From Marinilabiliaceae bacterium UBA5213 (GTDB lineage Bacteria; Bacteroidota; Bacteroidia; Bacteroidales; Marinilabiliaceae): DNA of 41,517 bases. The notes beneath the pieces are model-generated. The model searched no databases, was not told the DNA's origin, and saw only the letters and a list, made by a program, of their open reading frames with translations. How positions within the stretch are numbered: the stretch's first letter is position 1; each line of letters starts with the position of its first letter. Below are positions 8,553-17,537 of this stretch, piece after piece. Position numbers and translations under genes: made by a program. Where the stretch lies: the NCBI GenBank assembly GCA_002412555.1, contig DHVH01000252.1:4434-45950 (forward strand), written 5' to 3'.

Positions 8553-10048
8553 AAAAAAACCTGAACCGATTCCTGATTCGTTGGACTCAAAGCCGAAATC
8601 ATATAGAAATAGCGGCCAGGTCTGGTTCTAAAGCTGTTTTCAATGAGCGCCTGCGTCTCGCCGGTAACCCTCACAATATTCTCTGCCTCATCCACATTGG
8701 CAGGGCGTCCTTTTCTGAACTTATAAATTACAAACGCCTTATTGTTGGCCCCTGCTTTCCAGGTAAAATGTATGGAATCGGCGTCAAAGGCCATCTTCGC
8801 TTCTAGTGGGGGCTCTGCAGAGATTTGCTGAACCCGGTTATTGACCGGAGGAATAGCCTCATACTTATAATGCGTTCTAAGTAAACGAGGCTGCAATCGC
8901 AGCGGATTTTGCCTTAGACTCTTGGCGCTAAAATACATACTTCCCTCTACATTGGGGATCTGCCGATTCAGATTGAGCTGACGCGAAATCTCTTTAGATG
9001 ACCGCCATGAACGATTGGGTGAATCCTTATTAATACGGTAGAATGCTTGTCCAATATAAAGATGACATCCATAGGTGTTGTTACTCCACCATTCCACCAG
9101 TGTTTTGTAGTCTGCCGCTTCCATCCCAATGTGCCAGTATAGTTGAGGGGTTATATAATCTATCCATCCCTCCCTTTGCCATTTCAACACATCGGCATGC
9201 AAATCATCATAATTGGTCACTCCGGCCTGGGTATTCGATCCCGCAGGATCCCGGTCTATATTTCTCCAGACACCAAAAGGTGAAATGCCTAGTTGAACAT
9301 GGGGTTTTACAGATTGTAGGGTATCCTTTAACTGCTTAATAATCAGGTCTACATTATCTTTTCTCCAAAGGTCCAAGGCTTCAGTTGGAAAACCCCGGGG
9401 GTATTGGCTGAAAGCAACACTATCCGGAAACTCCTGACCACCGGCAGGATAAGGATAAAAGTAATCATCCATGTGTATGGCATCGATGTCGTACCGCCTG
9501 ACCAGATCAGCTACTACACTGGCTACATGATCCCGTGTCTCCTGTAAGCCGGGATTAAAATAGCGGGTTTTACCATAGGTGACAAACCATTCCGGATTTA
9601 TTTTGGCGGGATGGGAGGCGTCGAGGGTGTTTTTGGAAGTATCCATCTCTGCCCGATAAGGATTCAGCCACAAATGAATATCAAGTCCCCTCTTGCGACA
9701 TTCAGTAACGGCAAAGGCCAAAGGATCATAATTCGGCGAGGGTGCTTTTCCCTGTTCGCCCGTTAGCCAATAAGACCAGGGCTCCAGTTCTGAAGGATAA
9801 AAAGCATCTGCGGTTGGCCTGATCTGCAAAATGACCGTGTTCATATGATAGGTCTTCACCAGGTCGAGGAGCTCAATCAATTCTCTTTTCTGATCTTCTG
9901 AAGAAAGATCCCGCCGCGAAGGCCAGTCAATATTGGCTACTGTAGCAATCCATACGGCTCTCATTTCCCTTTTGGGAGAATCCCCTGACTGAGCAGGATA
10001 CCAGCTAAACAGGAGCGCCGCCAGGATCAATAAAATGCGTGCATTCAT
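8546..10048 (-). CDS. GHL10/DUF187 family glycosidase, DigH/YddW-like, exported
   Basis: 500-residue exported glycosidase-like protein. Signal peptide residues 1 to ~21 (ILLILAALLFSWYPAQSG). The GHL10 (PF02638) barrel covers ~25-400, with REMRAVWIATVANIDWPS, HLWLNPYRAEMD, DAIHMDDYFYPYP, LGISPFGVWRN and DYITPQLYWHIG. E. coli DigH (YddW) of this family cleaves peptidoglycan glycan strands lacking stem peptides, the product expected from the amidase at 13649. A short FN3-like C-terminal domain covers ~415-500. There is no T9SS sorting domain, unlike its paralogue at 17538, so a periplasmic site is likely. It lies 30 nt after the nagB fusion gene in the same direction. Catalytic residues probably include the DD of HMDDYFYP. 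The substrate is inferred from the family. Confidence 0.85.
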   Translation of the reverse strand: MNARILLILAALLFSWYPAQSGDSPKREMRAVWIATVANIDWPSRRDLSSEDQKRELIELLDLVKTYHMNTVILQIRPTADAFYPSELEPWSYWLTGEQGKAPSPNYDPLAFAVTECRKRGLDIHLWLNPYRAEMDTSKNTLDASHPAKINPEWFVTYGKTRYFNPGLQETRDHVASVVADLVRRYDIDAIHMDDYFYPYPAGGQEFPDSVAFSQYPRGFPTEALDLWRKDNVDLIIKQLKDTLQSVKPHVQLGISPFGVWRNIDRDPAGSNTQAGVTNYDDLHADVLKWQREGWIDYITPQLYWHIGMEAADYKTLVEWWSNNTYGCHLYIGQAFYRINKDSPNRSWRSSKEISRQLNLNRQIPNVEGSMYFSAKSLRQNPLRLQPRLLRTHYKYEAIPPVNNRVQQISAEPPLEAKMAFDADSIHFTWKAGANNKAFVIYKFRKGRPANVDEAENIVRVTGETQALIENSFRTRPGRYFYMISALSPTNQESVQVFFK

Positions 10049-10078
10049 CTTTATTTTGGTTTATGTTTTAAGAAACAA

Positions 10079-11986
10079 TTAAAACAAATAACGTTTAAAA
10101 GCCTCAATGGCTTCATACTCGGTTAGCCCTAACTGATCGTACAATTGAGCCGTTGTACGATTGCGGTCTTCAGCACGCTGCCAAAACTCGCGCTTATCCG
10201 ATCCGGGAAAAACAGGAGAGTCCTTCTGTGATTGGTGCTTAAAGATGGCTTTCCGTTTTTTCATTAACTCATCCGGACTAATGGGTACGGCCATATCAAT
10301 GTCTTCAATGTCCCATTCCTGCCAGGCCCCCCGATATAGCCAAACAAAACAATCACTGCTCCACGGTTCCTGTCTGACCACTTCTAAAGCCTTGAAAATA
10401 CCATTCAAACAAACCGCATGCGTTCCGTGTGGATCTTGCAAATCCCCGGCTGCATAGATCTGATGCGGCTTAACTTCTTGCAATAAGTCCCTGATAATGG
10501 AAACATCTGTATCTGATAAGGGATTCTTTTCCACACCACCGGTTTCGTAAAACGGTAAATTAAGAAAATGGATATTCGCTTCTTTTACCCCACTATAGCG
10601 GCAGGCTGCTATGGCCTCCCCTTGACGAATCAAGCCTTTCACTTCCAAGACCTTTCTAGAATTGTTACCGCCATCCGGACTATTGTCCAAAGCGCCCAAA
10701 ATATCCTGACGCAGTTGATCCAATTGGGGTTCAAAAACTCCTAGTTTACGGGCAAAAGCGGACGCAAATTCGGTAAACCGTCTGGCATCATCATCAAAAA
10801 CAGCAATGTTTCCTGAAGTTTGGTAGGCTACATGCACATCGTGCCCTTGTTCCACCAAACGAATTAAAGTGCCCCCCATCGATATGACGTCATCATCTGG
10901 ATGCGGACTAAAAACAACAATGCGCTTGGGGAAGGGTTTAGAACGCTCAGGTCGCGTTTTGTCATCAGAACCAGGCTTTCCCCCAGGCCAGCCGGTAATG
11001 GTGCGCTGTAACTTATTGTGCATCTCAATGTTCAAATCATACGCTTTGATGCCTGTTTTTAATAAGGCTCCCAGGCCATATTGTTTATAATCCGACTCCG
11101 TTGTTTTAAGAATTGGTTTCTTCGTCTTGTTGGAAAGCCATATAATGGCTTTCAGTTTCATCTGCTCCGTCCACAAACATTCGCCTGTGAGCCAAGGCGT
11201 TTGGATGCGACTCAAGCACGAAGCAGCGGACTCATCCAGCACCAATAAAGCATCCGAATGTTTCTGAAGATAGGAGGCAGGCACTTCTGAAGTCACTGCT
11301 TCTTCAACGGTCTGCTGAATAATGCCGGCCTTGGAACTCCCCCAGGCCATAAGAAATATCCTTTTCGCCTGCAAAATTGTTTGAATGCCCATCGTGATAG
11401 CTCTAACAGGCACATTCTCGAGTCCAATAAAATCATTGGAGGCATCTTCTCTGGTGAGGGCGTTAAGGTCGACCAGTCTGGTTTTGTCAAGAGCCGAGGA
11501 TCCCGGTTCATTAAAACCTATGTGCCCGGTCCTACCGATACCCAAAATTTGAATGTCTATCCCACCATAGGATGAAATCTTATTCTCAAAATCAAGACAA
11601 TGAGCCTCTATCTGCTGCAGATCAACAGATCCATCGGGAATATGTATATGCTCGGGGGCAATATCCACGTGAGCAAAAAGGTTTTCGTGCATAAAACGCC
11701 GATAACTATGCAAGTCTTCAGGCTGCATCGGATAATACTCATCCAAATTAAAGGTAATAACCTTTTTAAAACTCAAACCCTCTTCCCGGTGTTTTCTAAT
11801 TAATTCTTTATAAACAAGCAAAGGTGTATTACCGGTTGCCAGACCCAATATGGTATGCTCATTTCTTTGATTCTTCTCTTTAATCAAAGATGCGATTTCA
11901 TTCGCAACATACATAGCTCCTTCATCTCTATTGCCAAAAACTCTGACCGGCATCTTTTCCAAATGTCCTAACTGTCGTCTTTCCAT
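10079..11986 (-). CDS. NagB-like deaminase fused to PIG-L/LmbE deacetylase
   Basis: 635-residue cytoplasmic fusion. Residues ~12-285 are a glucosamine-6-phosphate deaminase domain. Its phosphate-site loop is LGLATGNTP, the catalytic Asp is D82 in FNLDEYYPM, and GRTGHIGFNEPGS carries H155 and E160. E. coli NagB has Asp at the position of T153 (GNDGH), so one active-site acid is replaced. Residues ~353-625 are a PIG-L/LmbE zinc amidohydrolase: SPHPDDD (H362, D364, D365) and the distal DPHGTH. The family motif is HPDDE, here HPDDD. The N-terminal half would turn GlcN-6-P into fructose-6-phosphate and ammonia; the C-terminal half would deacetylate an N-acetylglucosamine compound. Similar long fusions occur in Bacteroides. 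It heads a transcription unit with its own promoter and palindromic operator. A bifunctional GlcNAc-6-P to Fru-6-P role is inference. Confidence 0.88.
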   Translation of the reverse strand: MERRQLGHLEKMPVRVFGNRDEGAMYVANEIASLIKEKNQRNEHTILGLATGNTPLLVYKELIRKHREEGLSFKKVITFNLDEYYPMQPEDLHSYRRFMHENLFAHVDIAPEHIHIPDGSVDLQQIEAHCLDFENKISSYGGIDIQILGIGRTGHIGFNEPGSSALDKTRLVDLNALTREDASNDFIGLENVPVRAITMGIQTILQAKRIFLMAWGSSKAGIIQQTVEEAVTSEVPASYLQKHSDALLVLDESAASCLSRIQTPWLTGECLWTEQMKLKAIIWLSNKTKKPILKTTESDYKQYGLGALLKTGIKAYDLNIEMHNKLQRTITGWPGGKPGSDDKTRPERSKPFPKRIVVFSPHPDDDVISMGGTLIRLVEQGHDVHVAYQTSGNIAVFDDDARRFTEFASAFARKLGVFEPQLDQLRQDILGALDNSPDGGNNSRKVLEVKGLIRQGEAIAACRYSGVKEANIHFLNLPFYETGGVEKNPLSDTDVSIIRDLLQEVKPHQIYAAGDLQDPHGTHAVCLNGIFKALEVVRQEPWSSDCFVWLYRGAWQEWDIEDIDMAVPISPDELMKKRKAIFKHQSQKDSPVFPGSDKREFWQRAEDRNRTTAQLYDQLGLTEYEAIEAFKRYLF

Positions 11987-12029
11987 ATTTATTGCCTAAC
12001 AAAATTTGAATCAATTATTCATTAAAGCA

Positions 12030-12060
12030 CAAAGTTGTAATACATATTACAATAAACAAA
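12030..12060 (-). promoter_or_regulatory. Predicted promoter of the nagB-fusion/GHL10/nagX unit
   Basis: On the minus strand TTTG (12057-12060) is followed by a 19-nt spacer and CAACTTTG (12030-12037), close to the Bacteroidota pattern TTTG-N19-TAnnTTTG with one deviation (C for T). The predicted start near 12024 gives a leader of ~40 nt. The spacer is filled by a perfect palindrome. Confidence 0.6.
12035..12052. promoter_or_regulatory. Palindromic operator candidate in the nagB-fusion promoter spacer
   Basis: TTGTAATACATATTACAA is a perfect 8-2-8 inverted repeat lying between the -33 and -7 elements and overlapping the -7 by three bases. That is the classic place for a repressor. The 10-mer TTGTAATACA recurs at the promoters near 2204 and 17292. 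The likely binder is the GntR protein at 1166, by inference. Confidence 0.6.
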
Positions 12061-12113
12061 TTTACCTATTATAACTGAATTTCAAAATGCTTTGGAACAA
12101 AAATTATTACAAA

Positions 12114-12141
12114 AAGGGGCTGTCCTTTCGGACAACCCCTT
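12114..12141 (-). terminator. Rho-independent terminator after the secreted propeller gene
   Basis: Twelve-base arms AAGGGGCTGTCC (12114-12125) and GGACAACCCCTT (12130-12141) pair with one C/A mismatch and a TTTC loop. On the minus strand T5 follows directly. It separates the 17213-12187 unit from the nagB-fusion unit. Confidence 0.85.
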
Positions 12142-12186
12142 CCTTCATACCCAATTGAATATATCCCCTGATCATGTCACCATGCA

Positions 12187-13566
12187 CTATCGGACCACCA
12201 ATTTTTTAGCCAGTCTTAGTCCATGCACATCAACACCCTTTACAAGGTAAATGCCCTTAAGATCAGCAACATTTACAGCATCTACATCGGCAGCACTTTT
12301 AACCAGCTGGCCGGCAATGTTGTAAATTTCAACGGAAGTCATCCGCACAGAAAAATTCACCACATCTGTAGCTGGAGAAGGGAATAAAACAGCAGTACTG
12401 TTAGATTCCGGAGTAATGATGGAAGTACCCGGATCGTAAGTAAGCCTATATCCGGCAATACCGTTATTGGCAAACATCACATAAAACAAAACCTGATCTG
12501 ACTGCACATCCACAACAACCGGATTAATATAAGACGTATTACTTACAGAGCCCATTCCCAATTCCGGAAGAACGCCTAAAGAAACAGCCGCTTCAAAATC
12601 GCCGTCTACGATTTCAAATGCCTGAAACGAGTTTTTTGGTTCTCCAACGTGGTTAGTTGAAGGAGCAACAACATAGTGCTTCCCCTTAAATTCGAAATAA
12701 GCTCCACCAGAAACACCTGGCTGGGTAGGTCCAACCGGGCCAGTAAAACTGGCCAACATATTACCGGTCATATCAAAAACCATAGGCACGGTGGAATGCC
12801 CATCCACCATAAAACTATTCTCATCAATTGGCCAATATTGAGGGGCAATTCCCAGACTAATAGCAGCACCCTCGACAGGAGCAGGAACCACATCCAAAAG
12901 TTCAATTATGACAGGCTCATCGGCTACAACGCCATTCACAAAATCCCAACGCAAGATATATCTATTGGCGGCAGTACCTGTGATTAGGTAACCGGTTTGC
13001 CCATCGGCAATGTCGCCATAAAAATTCATTCCGTCGCCAAGGCGAAAACCAGGATAAACTTCATCGCCCACATTGTGCCACTCAAACAATTTGGTTACCT
13101 TATTATTATCAGTAGGATCAACCATGTAAGCTTTATACATGCCGTTAGGAAGCTCAGTCTCTACATCTACCGATTGCGTGTTAGCAGCCAGGTTAGAGAT
13201 AATGAATTTGCCCGATTGTGTGACAGCAATGCTATTAATGGGCAAGGTTCCACCAAATACTTCTTCTGCTGCCAGGGTAATGGTTTCAGACTCGATCAAA
13301 AGTCCGGAAGTGGCATCCAAAACAAGAATTTGGTTACCGTCTTTCCGCGACGGGACATACAATTTTCCGTCAAAATGTGCCAATCCGCGCTCTGTTGTGC
13401 CGCCCATCCATTCAGGAGCAGCACCTCCGGTCCACTCTTCTTCAACATCATCCCAAACAGCAGAACTCTGAATTGAATGATCCCAAAGTTCAGTAATCTC
13501 ATGGGTCTGTGCAAAAGACGCCATGGATAGAAACAAACCTGCAAATAAAAAGGTAAAATTTTTCAT
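12187..13566 (-). CDS. Secreted beta-propeller-like protein with T9SS type A sorting domain
   Basis: 459 residues from the ATG at 13566 (MKNFTFLFAGLFLSMASFAQ, a clear signal peptide). The longer frame to 13590 begins at a non-ATG codon inside the leader. The body, ~30-385, contains repeated segments such as GLAHFDGKLYVPSR, ILVLDATSG, INSIAVTQSGKFIISN and YFEFKGKHYVVAPS, as in NHL/YVTN-like propellers. Residues ~395-459 form a T9SS sorting domain (VLFPSPATDVVNFSV to KLVVR), so it should cross the outer membrane and be surface-anchored or released. I do not recognise a catalytic motif. It is the last gene before a terminator in the unit with the amidase. A carbohydrate- or wall-binding role is only a guess. 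Confidence 0.8.
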   Translation of the reverse strand: MKNFTFLFAGLFLSMASFAQTHEITELWDHSIQSSAVWDDVEEEWTGGAAPEWMGGTTERGLAHFDGKLYVPSRKDGNQILVLDATSGLLIESETITLAAEEVFGGTLPINSIAVTQSGKFIISNLAANTQSVDVETELPNGMYKAYMVDPTDNNKVTKLFEWHNVGDEVYPGFRLGDGMNFYGDIADGQTGYLITGTAANRYILRWDFVNGVVADEPVIIELLDVVPAPVEGAAISLGIAPQYWPIDENSFMVDGHSTVPMVFDMTGNMLASFTGPVGPTQPGVSGGAYFEFKGKHYVVAPSTNHVGEPKNSFQAFEIVDGDFEAAVSLGVLPELGMGSVSNTSYINPVVVDVQSDQVLFYVMFANNGIAGYRLTYDPGTSIITPESNSTAVLFPSPATDVVNFSVRMTSVEIYNIAGQLVKSAADVDAVNVADLKGIYLVKGVDVHGLRLAKKLVVR

Positions 13567-13648
13567 AAGAACTTGATTAAAGTAAAACAATACAAAATAT
13601 TAAATTGAACAAACAAGGACTGAAAACAAATGCTTTTCGATAAAGCAA

Positions 13649-16162
13649 CTATTTAACAACCTGAATTTTTATATGACTTAAACCGCCATCTGTAACAACC
13701 CTGACAATATATACACCTGCAGGAAAACCGTTTACATTGACGGTTTTCTCTCGCTCACCAGCCATTTCAACCTTCATCAACTGACCTGTTAGCGAATAGA
13801 TTTTAACATCATGGATGAGCTCATCGGAATGAATCCTAAACGCATGTGTCACAGGATTAGGGGATACGCTTACCGAGCCTTTGGAGAGGGGTGTGGGAAT
13901 TAAAGTGCTTGCTCCCTTCGACAAAAACCTGAGTTGATCCAAATACAAAGCACCCTTTTGGGCCCCTCCCTCCACATAACGAAAGTGAATACCGTCCATT
14001 TTGAAATTAACACCATCCAACACGCCATTGCCATTCACCCAGGCAAAAACCGGGTCATTGGTTAAATCCCATGAAACCAGTTTCCAACCTATCCAATCTA
14101 CAGCATACCAGGAACTGGCTTCGTAGGTCGAATTTCCATCGCGAATCATAAAGCGAAATTCCGTATTAGACCCATCACCAAAGACGAAAACCTGCAAAAA
14201 ATCCTCCTTATTAAACACATTGGTGTTTTGCAGCGCAGTTGGAGGTAAATAAAGTCGAATATATGGAGCTGGGGCATTTATATCCCATCCATAATTCAAA
14301 CGCAAACTGCCGCTACTACCAACTGAAAGATTGGCCACAGTGCCATCAAAAACACGTCCTGTTTCCTCCGTAACAATTCCCGTTGTTGATCCAGAGGCTT
14401 GCGGACTCCACCACTCTGAAATGGTCCCGTCGAAAGCATCAATAACAGTTATATCGTAGGACTCAACATCATCCAAGACAAAGCTAAAACTGAAAGATTC
14501 TGTCGCATTTCCATAAATATCGGCCAAACCCTCGGCTATTTCTACCTCATAGGTGGTCTCTGGATTTAGATCTACCAGAGGGAAAAAATGAATAACACTT
14601 TTTCTGTCAACCACCATATGGTGTATCTGACCGTCCACCAATGTTCCGTCCGAAATTAATTTCAAAGTAACAGCATCAGAAGCGATACTTGTGGCTACAA
14701 TCTCTTCATCATAGACCAAACGAATAAGAGGCCTGAATTCATTTACAATAGCATCAGGTTCAGGTGAAAAGTCCAACAACTCAGGAGCTTGAGTATCTTC
14801 CTCTGCAGTGGTAAAGACAAGTTCATAGTTCCCACCTTCTGTGCCATCCCCGTCTCCGTCAAGGAATTGACTGGTTATTAAATTCTTTGCTATACTGCCG
14901 TCAATCAGCAAGGTATATTCGGTAACAAAAGCCAGTCCTTCAAATTCAATCGCCAGCCTGAAATCATCCAGCCATGTATAGGTCATATCCACAGACGCAT
15001 CACTTAAACCAATGGCATTTTCGACCGATTCACGGTCCATTATCCGGCTAAAGACAAACTCTAGAGCAGTCCCAGGAATAAACACTTCCAAGGATTCAGA
15101 AGCATTAACATGAAGCACGACCGGAGGAGCAAGGCTGGTTAACTGAACATCCAAAAAGCTCAAATTCTCATGCGTTCTGCCATTGGGATTTGATACAATA
15201 TTCAGCATCACATGCTTTTCTTCATAACCATCGGCACTAAAAACCACCTCAACCTGTGTCCCAACATCCAAGCCATCCAACCAATAGAAACCGTTCTGCA
15301 ATTCCTCAGGATCATTGGAATACTTATGAAACAAGGACGCATAACCATCGGTGACATATTGCTTATCGCCTATAGAAACCAGAACATCATTGAGGGCCTG
15401 CTCGGTTTCCAAATCCGTAATGATGCCTGTAGCTACACCAATAGCAGGCCGATCAATCCCGTGCAATTCCAGGATAGAACGAAATGCCACCAAAGCCTCG
15501 AGAGCTTTACTTTCAGCATTGATATTCAATTGTTGCTGTTTCGGATTGGTATGAAAGCCGGCCTCGCTTAACAAAGAAGCCATATTGGTGGTTCTGTTTA
15601 CATGGAGATAGGGCCATTGATTCTCATGGTGGTCAGGCGTACCGAGATAGAAATTCCTGTCCGCCCAATTTCCTCTGGTGGGAATACGCATGGCTCCTGA
15701 CAAATCCAAATTAAGTATCTCTCCTAAAGCTGCTCCACCGGGCGGGCTCTTCTCCACGGTCTGTCCCTCACTGCGCCAGCCACCATAAAGCATCAAGGTA
15801 CTATTGGCCGAAGGCGAACCGGCATCACTGTGTATAGAGTAATAAAAATCTGCTCCTAAAGCATTGGCCAAATCAGTTCTTCCGGCAAGCGAAATCTGAT
15901 CCGTATCCGTTAACCTGGATAAATAAACTTCCGCAATATCCGTTTGCTCCTCCAGCATGTCTCTCAGCGCCCAGGCCACACGCAACACCTTTTCTGCTTC
16001 AGAGTAATTGTATAAACCCATATTTTCCTTCTGGGCATGCCCAGGATCCAAAAATAGGGTCCAGTCAGAAAGGCCGGTAACGGGAGTGTCCTGCGCAACA
16101 ACCGGAAGACTGAACTTGACAAAAAACAAGAAAAGGATGAGCAATATTGAAATTCTATTCAT
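13649..16162 (-). CDS. N-acetylmuramoyl-L-alanine amidase (Amidase_3), multidomain T9SS cargo
   Basis: 837-residue secreted zinc amidase that should cut the amide bond between MurNAc and the stem peptide. Signal peptide residues 1-24. The Amidase_3 domain covers ~33-235, with zinc ligands H42 (LDPGH), E57 (SEAEK; E55 is the alternative), H111 (SIHSDA) and catalytic E200 (LLSEAGFHTN). Then come a CarboxypepD-like domain (~240-330), two Ig-like Big_5-type domains (~345-440 and ~460-560), a galactose-binding-like jelly-roll region (~580-745) and a T9SS type A sorting domain (~755-837; VSPNPVTHAF to KIQVVK). The adhesive domains and T9SS tail set it apart from periplasmic division amidases and point to action outside the cell on foreign wall. 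It lies between the TolB-like gene and the propeller gene in one unit. Confidence 0.9.
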   Translation of the reverse strand: MNRISILLILFLFFVKFSLPVVAQDTPVTGLSDWTLFLDPGHAQKENMGLYNYSEAEKVLRVAWALRDMLEEQTDIAEVYLSRLTDTDQISLAGRTDLANALGADFYYSIHSDAGSPSANSTLMLYGGWRSEGQTVEKSPPGGAALGEILNLDLSGAMRIPTRGNWADRNFYLGTPDHHENQWPYLHVNRTTNMASLLSEAGFHTNPKQQQLNINAESKALEALVAFRSILELHGIDRPAIGVATGIITDLETEQALNDVLVSIGDKQYVTDGYASLFHKYSNDPEELQNGFYWLDGLDVGTQVEVVFSADGYEEKHVMLNIVSNPNGRTHENLSFLDVQLTSLAPPVVLHVNASESLEVFIPGTALEFVFSRIMDRESVENAIGLSDASVDMTYTWLDDFRLAIEFEGLAFVTEYTLLIDGSIAKNLITSQFLDGDGDGTEGGNYELVFTTAEEDTQAPELLDFSPEPDAIVNEFRPLIRLVYDEEIVATSIASDAVTLKLISDGTLVDGQIHHMVVDRKSVIHFFPLVDLNPETTYEVEIAEGLADIYGNATESFSFSFVLDDVESYDITVIDAFDGTISEWWSPQASGSTTGIVTEETGRVFDGTVANLSVGSSGSLRLNYGWDINAPAPYIRLYLPPTALQNTNVFNKEDFLQVFVFGDGSNTEFRFMIRDGNSTYEASSWYAVDWIGWKLVSWDLTNDPVFAWVNGNGVLDGVNFKMDGIHFRYVEGGAQKGALYLDQLRFLSKGASTLIPTPLSKGSVSVSPNPVTHAFRIHSDELIHDVKIYSLTGQLMKVEMAGEREKTVNVNGFPAGVYIVRVVTDGGLSHIKIQVVK

Positions 16163-16262
16163 TTTATTACCAGTTTAATACAGGATGGTTACGATTCAAA
16201 AAACAATACCCTAGTCCTTGTAATGAATTTACTGACGTTAAGCAAGGTCTAGCATTTTTGAG

Positions 16263-17213
16263 CTATTGTTGAAAATGCACTATCTGAATGGATCCATCCA
16301 GAGAGTTCTCAAACAACATTTTCTTCCCATCCCGCGAAATATCGGGATTTAAGGCAACAATATCAGCTAGGCTAAGAAGGGGGTAATAGCTACCTGTTAC
16401 CACATCTACAGCGAATAATTCACCGGAACGCACAACCTTTCCATCATCCTTAACCAAGGAAACCACCACAAAACGACCATCCGGCATCCATGAGGCCTGT
16501 TCACCATGTCCAATCTGTTTCAAGCCCTGACCGTCAATTCCTGCCACAAACAATCCAAGACCACTGACCTGAAAAACGACCTTGTCGCCTTGTGGGGATG
16601 CAATGCTGTTAAACACAAAACGCCCCTGAAACTCGGGGAAGTCAACCATAGGAGTCGTTGGCTCGCCCAACGTGGTCTGCACCAGGGTTCCACTAAACGG
16701 TACCGCTGTCTTTTCAGTACCCCCTGACTTCTTGAGTGATTGGATACCACTATCCACCTTCTTGACATCTTTTCCCAATATCATAACCACCTGCTCATCC
16801 CCATTGCTCCATACAGGCAAGCCCTTTAGTTGGCGGGACTGCTCCAAAATGGTCCGCGCATCACCTGTTTTAACATCATACACCTTCACATTGTGGAACT
16901 TCCTGAAATTGGTCATTACAGCAGATCTGGACAGAATCTTTGTGGCATCTTCTGACCAGGAGAACCCAAATCCTGAGCCCGTATCAGCAGTAATCTGCCG
17001 AATATTGGATCCGTCAAAGCGGCTTACCCAAATACCGTCATGCCGATCAGCAGAAAAGGCAATCCACTCGCCATCGGGTGACCACATCGGATTCAGCACT
17101 GTCATGTCGCTTAAGGCAATAATTCTTTCAGGCTCGCCTTGTAGGCGAGGCTGAGCCAAAGCAACATGAATAAAAAGAGATAACAGAAGTGGTAAAAAGT
17201 AAATTTTTCTCAT
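16263..17213 (-). CDS. Exported TolB-like beta-propeller (PD40 repeats)
   Basis: 316 residues with a signal peptide (MRKIYFLPLLLSLFIHVALA). The rest carries WD40-like PD40 repeats of the TolB/DPP-IV N-terminal type: MWSPDGEWIAFSADRH, FSWSEDATKILSRS, IASPQGDKVVFQVSG, QASWMPDGRFVVVS and PDISRDGKKMLFEN. There is no OmpA, peptidase or T9SS domain. TolB itself is ~430 residues with an extra N-terminal domain that is absent here. It is the first gene of the unit leading to the amidase, and a strong promoter with a candidate operator lies 77 nt upstream. The function is unknown; it may bind a ligand or partner in the periplasm. Confidence 0.8.
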   Translation of the reverse strand: MRKIYFLPLLLSLFIHVALAQPRLQGEPERIIALSDMTVLNPMWSPDGEWIAFSADRHDGIWVSRFDGSNIRQITADTGSGFGFSWSEDATKILSRSAVMTNFRKFHNVKVYDVKTGDARTILEQSRQLKGLPVWSNGDEQVVMILGKDVKKVDSGIQSLKKSGGTEKTAVPFSGTLVQTTLGEPTTPMVDFPEFQGRFVFNSIASPQGDKVVFQVSGLGLFVAGIDGQGLKQIGHGEQASWMPDGRFVVVSLVKDDGKVVRSGELFAVDVVTGSYYPLLSLADIVALNPDISRDGKKMLFENSLDGSIQIVHFQQ

Positions 17214-17282
17214 CGAAAAAGAATTATATACAAAAAATTAAAAGTTCAATCGCTGTCTACTAAAAATGAGATCAACGAAACA

Positions 17283-17292
17283 TGTATTACAA
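17283..17292 (-). promoter_or_regulatory. Candidate operator half-site overlapping the -7 of the TolB-like/amidase unit
   Basis: On the minus strand TTGTAATACA overlaps the last three bases of the -7 element TATATTTG and runs toward the transcription start. The same 10-mer is half of the palindrome at 12035-12052. The other half is only partly matched here (about 4 of 8). Confidence 0.45.
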
Positions 17293-17322
17293 ATATAAAG
17301 AAGAATTTTTAGAAAAGTCAAA
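17290..17322 (-). promoter_or_regulatory. Predicted promoter of the TolB-like/amidase/propeller unit
   Basis: On the minus strand TTTG (17319-17322), a 21-nt spacer, then TATATTTG (17290-17297), an exact Bacteroidota -33/-7 pair. The leader would be ~70 nt. The rest of the 324-nt gap 17214-17537 is AT-rich and holds the upstream gene's terminator. Confidence 0.7.
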
Positions 17323-17490
17323 TAATAATGACAATATTTTACATTTATACATAAGACCCGTAAATCCTTATTTTAAAAGAGTTTAATCCTTCACAATCAT
17401 AAATTTTTAAAAAAAAGGGAAATAAGCGGCCATCGCTCCAAAGCAACAAATGCCTACTTGTATGATACGATACAATATAACCAATTATAA

Positions 17491-17532
17491 AAGTGTTTCA
17501 ATAAACCTATCCAATGGTTTATTGAAACACTT
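17491..17532 (-). terminator. Strong terminator after the large GHL10 gene
   Basis: Perfect 17-bp arms (17491-17507 and 17516-17532, AAGTGTTTCAATAAACC and its complement) with an 8-nt loop. On the minus strand the hairpin is followed by TTATAATT after a TT inside the stem, a moderate U tract. It closes the SusC-to-GHL10 unit. Confidence 0.85.
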
Positions 17533-17537
17533 GCTTA

